This document shows, piece after piece, positions 21,384 through 34,255 of a DNA stretch of 64,000 bases. Made by a program: the position numbers and the translations under genes. A model generated the notes under the pieces. The model was given only the letters and a program-made list of their open reading frames with translations. It did no database searches and was not told the origin of the DNA. The stretch is from Parasponia andersonii. Its lineage: Eukaryota > Streptophyta > Magnoliopsida > Rosales > Cannabaceae. Location of the stretch: assembly GCA_002914805.1 (NCBI GenBank), contig JXTB01000174.1:524966-588965 (forward strand), in the 5' to 3' direction. The stretch's first letter is position 1. Each line of letters starts with the position of its first letter.

Positions 21384-22291
21384 ATATGTATTATATGACC
21401 CCTTTGATGAATTTTTATATAATTTCTGATAAGAAAAGCTCAAAATCTTCAAATTCTCTATGCTACTCTGTTAGTGTTCCTTCTTTTAGTTGAGTTACAT
21501 ATATGAATTGGGCAGGTCAGAAACTGATATAATCAATGTGGTTGAGCAAAGAATATGGCATTCAATGGAGGAGGGTCAATTTGAGAATTTACCAGGAAAA
21601 GGGAAGCCTTTAAACCTGAGTGGTAATCCTCATGCCGACCCAGCTGAGGATACCTTGTATAGAATTCTTTCAAAGAATGGTTGTGCACCAGAGTGGGTTG
21701 AACTCAACAAGGAGATAAGGAATAAGATTTGCGGATGGAGATTAGCTTTGAAGAATGCTTGGACTGAAAATTGCAATGGAGGAGATAATAACTCCAATTG
21801 GGTTCAATCTTCCGAGGCTTTGAAGTTGCAGTTACGAGACATCAATAATATGGTCAGTCACACAACGTTTCGATACATACATTTTGGCTTCAAGCTTTGT
21901 GCATTCTGAAACACCTTATTGCTCTTACCATTCTAGACCTTAGATAGAAAAATGCTAAGGGCACTTGTGAGTCTCACAATTTTACACGTGAGTCTCACAT
22001 CACTAAAACGTCTTAGGTGTCAGTGTCACACTGAGGCATCTATCAGTGCGTCACTACGGGCTCTTGCCACTAGTTCAAGAACTTAGTTTCTACCGGTAAA
22101 GTTTCTATTAGTGTACGATGGTAACTACTACGTACAGGTATTGTATCACTGGTACTACAGGTACTCTTGCCACTGGTTCAGAAATGTTTGTGTTGAATTT
22201 GCAGGTATTCCGGTATAACTTAATTGTTCCTTTCGGGCGCCAAATGTTTGGGCTGAAGTGGGAGAAGGAATTGGATCGCGTGGAAGAATAA
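20631..22291 (+). CDS. DUF1992 protein, DnaJ homolog subfamily C member 28-like
   Basis: Exons 20631-20905, 21516-21852 and 22205-22291 join with GT-AG borders into 232 aa. The N-terminus (MAARLARTVSSSLSSLVRR) is basic and Ser-rich, like a mitochondrial or plastid presequence. Residues from about 92 form the DUF1992 domain: ETDIINVVEQRIWHSMEEGQFENLPGKGKPL, then NPHADPAEDTLYRILSKNGCAPEWVEL. There is no J-domain, as in many plant members. The function is unknown; the human namesake DNAJC28 has the same domain. An in-frame ATG at 20571 would add 20 residues but leaves almost no leader after the promoter motifs, so 20631 is preferred. Intron 1 holds a decayed duplicate of the exon 2 start. Confidence 0.9.
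20949..21569 (+). repeat. 315-328 bp tandem duplication including a ghost exon 2
   Basis: GAATTTGAATTTTGGGA starts both copies (20949 and 21264). TCTCTATGCTACT and ATGAATTGGGCAG recur in both. After the latter, copy A (from 21188) reads CTCAGAAACTGATTAATCAA where copy B, the real exon 2 (from 21516), reads GTCAGAAACTGATATAATCA; the similarity continues through TTGAGC...GGCATTCAAT. Copy A has in-frame stops, so it is a dead exon start preceded by an intact-looking acceptor. Confidence 0.9.
21285..21378. repeat. Poly-A run and (CA)n microsatellite in intron 1
   Basis: An A run at 21285-21310 and an uninterrupted (CA)20 at 21339-21378, found only in copy B of the duplication; they explain most of the length difference between the copies. 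Confidence 0.95.
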
Positions 22292-22975
22292 CTTCACTTC
22301 ATTTTTGTATTGGAATTTAGAGCTAATGATGAGCTAGGCTAGTTTGTTGTGGCATTACTATAACAAGAAAATGCAGAAAGGAAATCTGTATTTTCTGTTC
22401 GTTTTATGCCCGTTTGTTTCGCCTATAGGAACAGCTTATGTAAAACGCTATATGTTGTATAAATGTTACTAAATATCATTTTAGCTAAATCTTATGTTTA
22501 GCTCCCGAACTTTAGACCTAATTACGTTTTAGCCTCTGACTTTTTAAATTGCCTATTGGAGGTTATTGGTGTATCCCATTTTGGCCCTTTCGTCACTAAT
22601 CCGTTACAAACTGGACAGAAAAAATCTCAATTTCAATGCCGAACTATTACAAAATCTTTTTTTGGCCCTTTAATTATATTTGCTCCATGAATGTCTAAAC
22701 CATGCCCCAGTCCGTAGTATATAATTCAACCGAAACAATATAATTATTTGGCAAAAATTGTGACACTAGTATACATCGCATAACACGACCGAGTAACATA
22801 CAGACATGTAACAGATATTCTCACCCGGTCACCCCTAACCCCAACCCTCGGCCAACCGAGAAAAAAAAAAAAAGAGAGAGAGAGGAGGAAAAGGTTTATA
22901 TTCATTCACCATTTTGAAACAAGAAAATCCCCAATTATCAAAAGTACATACAAGATAGTTTCAATTACAAACAGT
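22292..22975. other. Spacer between convergent DUF1992 and VPS37 genes
   Basis: Holds the 3' UTRs of two genes that are transcribed toward each other. An A run and (GA)n tract lie at 22861-22884. No other feature seen. Confidence 0.6.
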
Positions 22976-25188
22976 TTAACCAACTGTATTCGTTCTAGCG
23001 GAAATGTGAATGAGTGCTCTCTTGTGGTAGGTGGTGCGGAGCTTTTTGTATTTCTGCACAAAAGTTCCAAATTCGATCTCCCTTTCAAGAAGCTGCTCGT
23101 GAAGCTTTTCAGATTCTTCATCTGCCTTGTTCATCGCTCCTGCAACCATGAAAACAAGGGTTCAGAAATCTTAGCAGAAACACTCAAAACTTGGATCATA
23201 ACTAGCAAATAGTTTCATGTCTAATGTCAACCCAGAACTGGAGCTGGTAAAACTTTAGATTGCCATTCTATTACTGCATATACCGTTGAGCCTTTGGAAA
23301 AGGGAAGCAGGGGAACAGAGCCCTAACGTTTCTTCCTTTTGCCTCTCAAGCTCATTTAATTTCTCCTGAGCGGCCGCTAATTCAGTTGTTCTGATAATTC
23401 TGCACTGTGACCACAAAATGCAAGAAGGGGTTTCACCATCAGAAGTCAGAAACAACTCAGCAGAATTACTGGGAAAAGGCGGAACAAGAATAAACTTTAC
23501 CTGGTTCCTAAGCTCCATGATGCGTGGTTCCTTTTCCAAGTTTTCTCCTGTTGAAAAAGTAATGTTATGATTTGTTTCCCTGGGCATAGTAGTAAGACAA
23601 CTGAAGTGGGACGAAAAAATATTACAATTCCAAACAATAACTTACTTGCTAGCTGCAGAGTTTCCTTGCAGAGTTCATCTCTTAGCTGGTGACAGTTGAT
23701 TTAACAAGAGAAAAAAAATAAGTCAAAACATAATGTACATTCAAACATCACTAAAAATAGAAAGCCAAATAAGCAAGCAACTTTACTGATGTCAAAAGTA
23801 TCAGACACACGCAACTCACAATGGTGAAGTTCTACACCAAATTTTCCGAAGAACCGAGGCAGCAAAGCTAACTTACATTGTTTTGAATTTTGACCTGATC
23901 GAGGGACAACAAAAACTGATGGTACGCATCCTTGTCAGACAAAAGCTTCCGCAACTCATCAACACTAAAACAGTTCATAGAATAACAATGAATGAAAATT
24001 CAAAAATATTGATAAATTGACTGCATTCCAAGCATAACAAACTCAAAGGTCTTCAACATCACCGAATTCTTTGAAACATGGCTTTTATTTTCTATTACAG
24101 AGAAATAACTAGTACAAGTTCACATAACAAAAAAGGAAATGATTTAAAACACATATTAAAAAGGGTCTTCAAAATCGTAATCATACCTTTTATCCTTCAG
24201 AACCGCAATTATACCTGCTGCTTCAGTAGGTGAAACATGTGCTGGAGACTGCGGCCTTTCACTCGTTCTTTGCGAACCAAATCCACTAGAAGATGTGCTC
24301 CTAGGTGTTTCAGGGCGGGAAGAGCTCGGCGAGCTAACAACAGATGGAGGATACCACGACTGTGTAGAACTATCTGGTTGATGAGGCTGAGGCTGCTGCT
24401 CCTGCGATCCCCTGCACATAACCATAAGAAATTAATTAAAGAAGAACAACTTAGAAACGAATTGAAAACATAACAACTTAGAAACGAATTGAAAACATCA
24501 CTATTATAATATATTTAGCGATTACGTCTTACTTTGATCATCTTACTATAATAAGAAATTTCAAACTGGAAGAACAATCACTAATCATTACTAAAGAGAC
24601 AACCCAATCTTTCGACTTAGCGATTCGAATGCCTCTCTTATTACATTTTAATAGCAGAAAACAGAAATTTTGAACTCCCCGGTTCATAAATTGAGATTAA
24701 TTTCGACCCCAATTCAAGTAACATGGATAAGAAACAGCATAACATAAGATTAATCACATGAAAATCTTTATTTAGAAAAAGAAAGAACTACTCTAACTTC
24801 TTGACCAAGATTAAGCTCGAAAGTTCGATTGAATAAATAAAATGATCAGATAATGGATTTAATTACTTGAAAATCCTAAACCCCAATTCGTTACGCGAAA
24901 TCAGGTGGTCAGAGAACAATACAAGAACATCAAACAACACCATTAATACTCCCTGTATACTCGAAATTAAATGCTAAAATACGCGTAATAACACAAACAA
25001 TTTAGAAAATTTTCTAAAAATTAATGTAGTAAAATGAATAAAATACCGATTCCAGAGTCAAAATTCAAGAATTCCATGGCTATGGGATCGTAAAATTTTC
25101 AAAATAAAACGAATAATTCAACAGTTGAATCAAACCCTAAGCCATAGAAAGAGGAGCGAGAAGAAGAGCGATACCAGAATCTGAACAT
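22976..25188 (-). CDS. VPS37: VPS37 homolog, ESCRT-I subunit
   Basis: Seven minus-strand exons: 25188-25175, 24411-24187, 23964-23877, 23685-23646, 23547-23501, 23404-23284, 23139-22976, all GT-AG, giving 232 aa. The first exon codes only MFRFW plus a split codon; the next gives GSQEQQPQPHQPD and a Ser/Pro-rich linker. The Mod(r)/VPS37 domain follows: VSPTEAAGIIAVLKDK, SVDELRKLLSDKDAYHQFLLS, NQCRIIRTTELAAAQEKL, and a C-terminal helix REIEFGTFVQKYKKLRTTYHK. VPS37 joins VPS23 and VPS28 in ESCRT-I, which sorts ubiquitinated membrane proteins into multivesicular endosomes. The 14-nt first coding exon would be missed by simple gene finders. Confidence 0.93.
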
Positions 25189-26264
25189 GCTTGGAGAGAT
25201 TCTGGATCGTCCGATCAGATGACTCCGTCAATGAATCGAGACCCTTGAAATCGAAGGAAGCTGACTCCGCGAAGCAAAGCGATGAAAAACAGGAGCGCAA
25301 AGACGAAGAAGCGGAATGAAAATGAGATTTTTGTTTTTTTTTTTTTAAACAAAACAAACAATTCAATAAATGAACGCTTTCTATGGATTCATTCTCCGGT
25401 TTGGTTGGTACAGTGAGAATGGTCACAGCTTCGTCTAAGTTTCAGTAGTACACGTGGCAGGTGTTTATTGAATATATATGTCCGGTGCGGTACGCGTAAG
25501 GAAGGACCCTGGCAAGTGCGAGGAAAAAGCCGCGCGGTAACATTTTCGATAATTTGCTTAGGATTTTGTGAATTATTTACTTGTTACTTTAAAAATAATA
25601 TCATTTTATTGAATAGAAAATAAAACATATCAATATTATTCCAGGATAATATAAAAAAAATCCTGATTTTTAGCCATTTAGCAAAAAAAAAAAAAAACTT
25701 TTTTATTAACTTCAAACATGACCTTACAGAGACATATCTATTCAATTAGAGAAATTGACATACATAGTAACAGTTTGGACTAAATGATTTTTTAGAAGTG
25801 TTTTGAACATTAATGTTACACTTGTACGAAGTTACGCCAAAAATTCGCATAATTTGTAACCATTAATTAGTCATAAAATATCATAATTTTATGGTAATAA
25901 ATTATAATTCTCGCGTAATATTACAAAACTACTAGAAATGTCAGTTTTCAAAATATTCTTAAAAAATTACTAGTCAGGTCCATATCCCATTCAATTAACC
26001 AAGAACCCAATGTAGACCAATCCAGCCCATTTTCATGGGGTTGAATTTTGAAACATAGAGGCCAGAGGACTCAAAAGTAGATTTCATTCTTTTGGGTTCA
26101 AAGACTTCGGTTGGATTTCTTGGGAAATGACCTAACTAGGAGTGTTTGGGGTAAACGGACTTTTCCAAGAGTATTTTGTAAAATGATTATTGTGGGACTG
26201 TTATATAATATTTATGATCCTAGAAAAATAATATATAACGTCATAAATAGAGTATTTTTAAGAA
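25189..26264. other. VPS37 upstream region
   Basis: An ACACGTGGCAGG G-box lies at about 25450-25461, some 265 bp before the ATG. Beyond it the sequence is AT-rich with no supported gene. Confidence 0.4.
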
Positions 26265-26595
26265 GTGGCATTTTTCAGATAAATTTTAAAAATAGCCATT
26301 TTTTACACCTACTTGGCAAATGGCCGATTTATAATTTTATTTTGATCATGACCTTTTTTTAAGTTGATATAATTTTTATAAAGTATATCAATTTTTCAAA
26401 AATTAATTAATTTTTTTTAAAAAAAAATTAATTAATTTTCAAGAAAATAGATCAATATATTTTAATATTATAAATATAAAAAGATCATTTTTCAAATAAT
26501 TTTCAGAATTCGGTTATAACAATGTTTGAAAAATGGTCATTTTATAAACTAGGATCCAAAATTCGGCCATGTAACTAAAAAGTGACCCATTGCTA
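26265..26595. mobile_element. Foldback (MITE-like) element
   Basis: A long imperfect inverted repeat is centred near 26420: AAATTAATTAATTTTTTTT meets its reverse complement there, and farther out AATAGCCATTTTTT (about 26290) pairs with AAAAATGGTCATTTT (about 26530), and TGGCCGA with TCGGCCA. The centre is non-coding. The ends are not sharply defined. Confidence 0.5.
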
Positions 26596-29500
26596 TAAGA
26601 GTCATTCTGGCCCAAATTGCTCATAGTCAATATCCCGAATCTCTTCTAGCCCAAGAAAAAACAAACATAAAGGTACATTATTCTTTACGAATATTGAGTA
26701 GAAGCTGATAATGAGTAGGCTGGCTAACCGGGCGTGCCGGTGGTTTAGACGTAAATGACAATAATTGTTGGTTAAAAATTTACTCACTGTCCCAGAGCGG
26801 AGTTGTTTAATATTCCCCTATGTTTTGTATCTAATACATTTTATACGTTATCATTATCATAATCTAATCCAAGGTTAAGATATAATTAAAAAATGAAAAT
26901 CACAGAGGTCCTAACCGTATTGAGGAAAACAATAACTATATCGTTCATTGTTAATTCCATAAGATATTCTTTCAAATCAATGTACATGTAATAATTTGTT
27001 AAACAAATGGTAGAATTGTAAAACTAAATAACAATAATAATAATAGGAAAACTTTATAATATATGGATTGACCATTTGACCATATGTAAATTGGACAACA
27101 GGTATAATTGGTCAGTTTGATTTGTCTATTTAACAAGAGGCATTATTCCTTCAATATATAGGACCACTTTTATTTGTTGATTTGCTACGAATTTGTGTGT
27201 ATAGAGATGCTTAGGACCACTTGACTTGACCTTTTCGTCCACAAACAGACACATTGATACAGCAGCGGTTGCTAGCATTTTTGGGCTATAAATTGGTGTG
27301 GAAAGCTCCCTTTCTAAAGGGTAAAAAACAAGGTGGTGTTTTCTAATGTATGGAAACCGACAACACTGCCAATTTCTAAATTGAAAATAGACAATTTCTC
27401 ATATCTGAAAGGGTGATAGTTTGCTTTCTCTACCTATAAGAACATGAATTATTCTCTTTTTGTTTTTATTAAGGGGGGGAAAAAAGAACTTCCTTCAATT
27501 ATGGAGGAATTTGTCCGATTGAGTTGTAAAAAAATTTACGGACAAAAAAGAAGGGAAAAAAAAAAATCGACAACAATATAATACACTTCGTACTTCTGTT
27601 TTTCATTAAAATACGAGCAGGCACAAATTAAGAGCACTATGAAATATTTTTGACGAACGTTTATTAGAAATGCATGTTTCTCAATGTCATATCACTTTGT
27701 AATTAAGCGTTTGTTGACATAACCTAAATTACTATTATAGATTGGATTAATTGCAAAAATAATAACTACCTTGAACAGTGTTTTTTTGGGTAAATTTTTA
27801 TCTTATTTTTTAGCTTGTACAAAATTATAAATTGATATTTAAAATTTGTGCAAATGTATACCATTCGGTACAAATTGACCCAAAAGACTACTTACTAAAA
27901 ATGAAATTTGATTTAAAAATATCTTATTCTATTGATAAACACTTAAAATTAATAAAAATAAATAAATAAACAGTAACACAAATCGCCAAATATGTACAAA
28001 AAAAAATAGATATTTGTAGATATTTTAAATGTGGAGATTTATTTAGCACAAACCAATAAATATGATTAAACCTGTAGCAAAGTCATACTTCATTTTTTTG
28101 GGGAAAATATTAGCCCTTATAGCTAGGTTTTCTTAACAAATTTGAACATAATTTGATGAAAATAAATTATTAAGGATACTTAACTCCAACGCCCCCTTCG
28201 CATGAAAAGATTAGAGAAATCATAGAGGAGAAATATGCTACCCACAATAAATGCTTACAATGCAAATGCGAATGCAAAAGTTGGAATAATGAGTTCACTA
28301 GCCTTACCCAAATCCATCTTTTGAAATCTGACCTTTATTTTTTCCTTATTTTTCATTTTTTTTTTTCAAAAAATTGACATAGTGTGAAAAAAATCAAAAT
28401 ACTCTTACCGAACTCAATTGAACCCAACCGTGTGAACTAACTAGCCTAATCTAGTTCGATTGGGTCTAACTGGGTCCAACCTAATCGAGCTCAACTGGAC
28501 CGATTTAATTCGACAGAAATTTTTGCCAGCTCGAGATTTTCAAGTTGGAAAATAATGATTTTAAACTTGAAATTGTCGTTAAGATGCTTAATTTTGATTA
28601 AACTTCACAACTCTAAAATACTTAAACTATAAACAAGATTTTAATATGCCCACACATCAAATCTCCATTTTTTAAAAAGAAAAATTTCAGATGATTTTTA
28701 AGTTTTGGAAAAATTGCATGATTGAAAATATAAAAATTCCACTAAATAGAAAGTATTAAACTAAATACCAGTTTTAAAAGGATATGAAACTAAAAGAATC
28801 TTATTTAAAGTCATATAACTTAAAGGTCCTGCAAAAAATTTATTATAGTTGCTATAACATAAGTTTCTACATAATGATTTTAAACTCGGATGGAAGAAGA
28901 AAACAAATTTCAAGACTCATTGAGACTTGCCCTATTTTAACCTTTTCAACACGATCCATTCAGTAAACCATTGTATACAAGATAAAGAATACTTGGTGGA
29001 AAAGATTAGGTATAGTAAGTAATCAAATATTTACTTATTATTCTTGCATAAGTGAAAAGTACGTACCATGGACCGCATCACTATTTATGTGCCCCCAAAT
29101 GACATATATAATGTTGTTAATCTAATAAATCTTGGCTTCCACAGATAATATGGTGATTAGAATACAAGGAATAATACATAGCAGATTTAATCAATCATAT
29201 ATTAAGCTGGATATTAAGATAATTAAAGAGATCAGATTGTGATTTATAATTCACTTCTTCGCGTTGCCACCGCCGTGGCTCATACATAAAGGTACTGGAC
29301 TATATTAATATACAACTATACATTACTTATTCCATATGTGAGAGAAAAATTATTCCAAAAATCCCTGACCCTGAGATCCAATTGCACCCTTTGCTTTTTG
29401 TTACTTCAAGAAACATGAAGGACCACGAAACTGAGCCAAAAGATCGATCAACTTAAAGAATAAAGTACGTGCAATTGTCATAACCAAAGTACATGAAAAG

Positions 29501-32334
29501 CAAAGCAGTTTTATTAATGACAGTTCTTTTTTTATTAAAAAAACAATGTGTTCAGCACATTGTTGTGCCAACTTTTTTTTTTCTTTTTTAATTAAAGAAA
29601 ATGCATCGGTTTCACATAAATAGTATATAAACCATATCTTCCAAATAGTATAATCTTTTTTCGCATTTATATCCTCATGGGATAATGCTTTTCATGTTTA
29701 AAATTGCCTATTTTTTTGTTCTCTGTGCGTCTTTTTTTTTTTTGTACGGTATTATTTCTTTTCCGAAAACTTTCACATCTTTTATCTTGTTTCTCATGTT
29801 TTTTCATTAAAAAACAATTCTAATTTTTCAAAAGGCTGGTATAAAAGTTGTCTTTTTTTTTTTTTTCCGGGCATTGCTGGTGCCACCTGGCCTAAAGAAA
29901 ACTTTACTGAGAGCTTTTAAGACATATAACTCATAATCAATAACCTAGTATAGATAGTAGTATTTAACCAATTACTTTCCCCATAATCTGCATTTCATTT
30001 TGAAAGAAATATTTGGGATCTGCTATCAGAATATTTTAATGATTTCACTTCTGGTTTTTTTTTTTTTTTAAAAAAGGAATAGTACTAAGAAACTAACTAA
30101 TTTATTAGTGGCTAAAAAAGGGTGACGAAAGAAAGAATACATAAACCTCCTGATCAGTTGAATATGTCGTACGTATCCACTCAATAAATAAAAAAAGAAA
30201 GAAAAAAATATACATATATAGATATACGTACGTCATACTCCAATGTATGTTACATTTTTAATTTGTAAAGGAAAGACGAATAAAGAAACTGGATTAATTT
30301 ACTTTTAACTTTATACCTAGTCTAGGACTTTTTCGCAACCAATAAAAACATAAATATGTAATAATTTTTTTTTTGGGCAATGAAATATGTAATAATTGAT
30401 ATGAGCGTGGAAATGCAATTCGACTGGTTGGTATTGATTCCGGAAAAAATAAACCATGTCATATTCGATTAATATTTTAGAAAAGAAAAAGCCAAAGGCT
30501 TTTTTCTTTTATCTGAAATCATAAGTCACTATTATAATGACTAAAAATTCTCCATTATTATGAAGTAATGAAATGTAAGGCCATTTATATGACAATATAC
30601 TGAATATATAAATCGGTGATGTTTTTAAACATGTCACACATATTGCAATTATCTATTGAGTAAGACTCACGTGAGTTCTAATAGAAGGGATGAAATTAGT
30701 CATTCGCAGTTGACTATAAACATTAGTCTCTTCATATATGTACATATATAATTGTTGATAAAATAGCTACCAACGGAAGATCATTGGCATATTAATTAGT
30801 TTATCTTTTTTTTTAAAAAAATTTATTTTCTCTTTGTCAATACATTAATGGCTATACCTATACCGATAATGCTATAAATGTGTTTTTCAAAATAAATTAT
30901 TGTCAGATGTGATATTTGACAAATTTCAACCGTTTATTAAAGTGAGATCTACGTAAGTTCTATTTTTAAAAGATGACTGCGATTAGTTGCACTAGTCTCT
31001 TCGTTTAACATTTGCCTAATAAATAGAATGAGAGAAGATCATTGGCATATTAATTAGTTGATTAGCTTTTTTTTTTTTCGTAATATGTTAATGTATTTGC
31101 CAATGTAAATTTGATGCTAAAAGTAATTTTAGAAAAATGATACTTTTAGATGTGTATTATATAATTTAAAAATACATTAGGCCACGCGGGAGTTCAACCA
31201 TTCTTTGAAAGAAGGTGTGGTTCAAGTGATATTTTTGGTTCAAGTGACCTCCACTTCAATCTCATGCGTTGTGCATCTGATCATAACACTCGTATCCTCG
31301 TATCTATATTTGCCGAGCAAATAGCTAGGGATGGACAATCATTGGCTTATTAAATAGTTGATTATATTTTTGTAGCAATACATTAATGTCTCTGGCAATA
31401 TAAATTTCATGCCAGAAGTATGTTTTGCGGTTCTTTAATTGCAGTGCTGGATTCCATTTCAATACAATTTAAGTAGTACTGCCGGCCAAAAAAATTTTGT
31501 AAAAAAAAAATGCTTTAAACTATTAAAATGTATTATATTTTAATAATTAATTCATTAACTCTGTCTCTTCTTTTTAAGTACTTAAAATAAAATCCCTTCC
31601 GACATGACATGCTGCCTAAAATTATGCATATGGAGCGTTTTATGACGAAGCTAAAACGTCAACTATATGGTTGTTATATCTTAAATACACCAATCAGATG
31701 ATTGGCTAACAAGAGCTTTTTAGCTTCATTTATTTGTTATTATATATTTTTGTACTGTGGTTGTATTAGGGATATGAAGATAGAATATTATTTAACCTAT
31801 TACTTTAATTTGCTTATGACGGAAAGTTAGTCTTTCCCTTTTTATTCTTGATTTTGTATTTTGAACGTCCATTTCTACTGAAAAATAAATAATTAACTAA
31901 AACATGTTTTCATAAAAATAATATCTAAAAATAACTTAATTAATATATAATCTAAAGTTTAGCTTGATTGATAATTATAATACTCCATAATTTAATTTCG
32001 AATTCATACCTCTTACGCAAGATGTTGCACGAAAAATAAAATTAAAAATAAAATTACCGAGGTACAAAAAAACACAATATCAAAACACAATTCCTGAAAA
32101 TGATTTTTTTTAGAAATATTGATCAATTTCTCGCATTTGGGTCCCCAACTCGAAAGTTCTTATCATCTCACAAAAAGTTTACAAGTACCATTCATCGACA
32201 ATTCTTCCCAAGTAACCAAACTAATAAAATGAAAACTAAATATTTTTCCTAAAAGGTAAAATGCCCATCTATTTTCACTTTTAAGTAACCAAAAATGTGG
32301 GTTCCATTCCAATTCTGGACCCATCGTAGTCAAC
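26596..32334. other. Long AT-rich intergenic region, no gene supported
   Basis: About 5.7 kb of AT-rich DNA with many T runs and short unsupported ORFs (for example 28784-28966). A diverged tandem repeat at 30776-31350 is listed separately. I see no conserved protein, RNA gene or complete element. Confidence 0.5.
30776..31350. repeat. Diverged tandem repeat, 260-300 bp unit
   Basis: GAAGATCATTGGCATATTAATTAG occurs at about 30776 and 31034 and a variant (GACAATCATTGGCTTATTAA) at 31334. Between them, TTCTATTTTTAAAAGATGA-like and CACTAGTCTCTTC-like stretches recur; an older copy is visible upstream from about 30610. Confidence 0.6.
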
Positions 32335-32344
32335 GCCACGTGGC
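32335..32344. promoter_or_regulatory. Palindromic G-box upstream of the PLATZ gene
   Basis: GCCACGTGGC is a perfect 10-bp palindrome, the strong G-box form bound by bZIP/bHLH factors, about 570 bp before the PLATZ ATG. Confidence 0.55.
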
Positions 32345-32665
32345 GAGCTTCCGGGACCCCGAATGATTTTGATGAATCGGAGCAAGTAATCGGCTCATGG
32401 CGTGGCCTAGTGGGCTATAACCTGGAGACTGGACGTAGAGACGCAAAAGAAAGATCCAAAAGAAAAGTAGCGTAAGCGGCAAACCCACCTATCTCTGTCT
32501 CAAAAAATACCCAATCTAACGGCTCGTACTCCTCCCCAGCCACCACATCCAATCACAGCCGTGTGATCCTCTATCCCCTTGGCTACATTTTATTGTTTTT
32601 ACGAGTCTTGTTCCCAAGTCTAAGCGTTGTTTTCTTGTTGAATTCTAAGTTACAAGTCGTTTATT

Positions 32666-32720
32666 CCTCTCTCTCTCTTCTTCTTCTTCTTCTTCTCTCT
32701 CTCTCTCTCTCTCTCTCTCT
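32666..32720 (+). repeat. (CT)n/(CTT)n tract in the probable PLATZ 5' leader
   Basis: CT and CTT microsatellites are common in plant 5' UTRs; this one ends about 190 bp before the ATG. A single N at 32908 lies four bases before the ATG. Confidence 0.7.
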
Positions 32721-32911
32721 TCCTGTCTCTGCAACTTTCTGTCCGTACAAATGGTGTATTGATCGATCAAAGCTATTAAATCTTTTTTTTTTTTCCTTCC
32801 TTCAGATTTATATACCCATTTTAATGCTTTAATATGGTAATGTAGTTCAAATTCTCTCTTTCTTTCTCTTTCTTCCGTTTTATTCTCCTTTTTTTTTCTT
32901 CGGGGGGNAAA

Positions 32912-33221
32912 ATGCTGGTGCCGCCGTGGCTAGAGCCATTGCTAAAGACGGCGTTTTTCTCGGTCTGCCGGACCCACGGTGACGCCGCCAGAAGCGAATG
33001 CAACATGTACTGCTTGGATTGTAACGGCGGCCCTAACGGTAACGGCAATGGTAACGGTAACGGCGCCGCGGCCGCGTTCTGCTTCTACTGCCGCTCCTCA
33101 CGGCACAAAGATCATCAAGTTATTCAGGTTGAAATCAAGAAAATGTTCCCACACTATTATTTTTGTAATTTTCAATTGTGTCCTCGAGTTTTGTGGGAAT
33201 TTCGGAAATGGCCCCATTTGA

Positions 33222-33261
<40 letters not shown>

Positions 33262-34255
33262 TGAAATTGCAGATTAGGCGATCTTCTTACCACGATGTGG
33301 TGAGGGTGTCTGAGATTCAGAAGGTGTTGGATATAAGTGGGGTTCAGACTTATGTGATCAACAGTGCGAGGGTTTTGTTCCTCAACGAGAGGCCTCAGCC
33401 AAAGTCCGGTAAGGGCGTTGCTCACATTTGTGAAATCTGTGGGAGAAGTCTATTGGACACATTTCGCTTCTGTTCATTGGGTTGTAAGGTTAGCATTTTC
33501 TTTTTTATTTTTTTTCCCCTCTTCTATTGTATGGTCATTATCCATTACTCATACATCATCATCACCATCACCACCACCACCACCACCCACGTATATATGA
33601 TCTCTCTCTATAAACCCCATCACCAATTCACCATCAACGTCATTGTAACCCACCACCATTGATAAATATTGATCATCGCATATTATGTTTAACCATTTCA
33701 TAGTTTTCAATGTTTTGGCATAATGGGTTTTTCTTGGATTGATTTAAAACATAACCATTGACCTCGGTGTAATTGGTTATATATGTTCCACCACTATGGA
33801 AAATTGTCATATATGTTTAACCATTTTAGTTTAATATATAATTTTTCCCTAATATTTGGCATAATGGGTAATGGGTTTTCTTGGATTGACTGAAGTGGAG
33901 TCTTATTATCAATCAGAATAAATTTGTCGTTTACGATCACACTTAAAAACATAATATTTATTTTAATTTTTTAATTTTTTAATTTTGGGTTGGTATTGAT
34001 GATGTTATTGTATAACGTGGGATGTAGCTTGCGGGAATAAAGAGAAATGGTGATGCAAACTTTACTTTGGAGGCAAAGAATGAAGAAGAAATGGGGGGAA
34101 GAGAAGGGATATCGTCAAGGAGAGGGTTATTAAGGGAAGAAGAAGAGTTGCGTGAAGGCTCACAGCAAGACATTTATCCCGCCACGCCTTCTCCTCCACC
34201 TTCAAGTGCAAGAAGAAGAAAAGGCATACCTCATAGGGCTCCATTTGGGTCCTAA
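32912..34255 (+). CDS. PLATZ-family zinc-dependent DNA-binding protein
   Basis: Exons 32912-33127, 33273-33488 and 34028-34255, all phase 0, give 219 aa. The start [13 protein letters not shown] is typical of PLATZ proteins. Zinc ligands seen: C19/H22, C34/C37, C57/C60, H65/H68, then [20 protein letters not shown] and the second motif [27 protein letters not shown] proteins bind A/T-rich DNA and repress transcription; relatives control leaf growth, seed filling and stress responses. Between C37 and C57 lies an Asn-Gly/Ala insert (residues 38-56) where relatives have about 4-5 residues; it is encoded by a GGTAAC-type microsatellite. The C-terminal part is acidic and basic with a Pro/Ser stretch. 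Confidence 0.93.

Noticed and set aside
26391..26446. Possible microRNA hairpin
   Set aside because: The stem is nearly pure A/T with AATTAATT palindromes and is the centre of a foldback element; no miRNA-like duplex.
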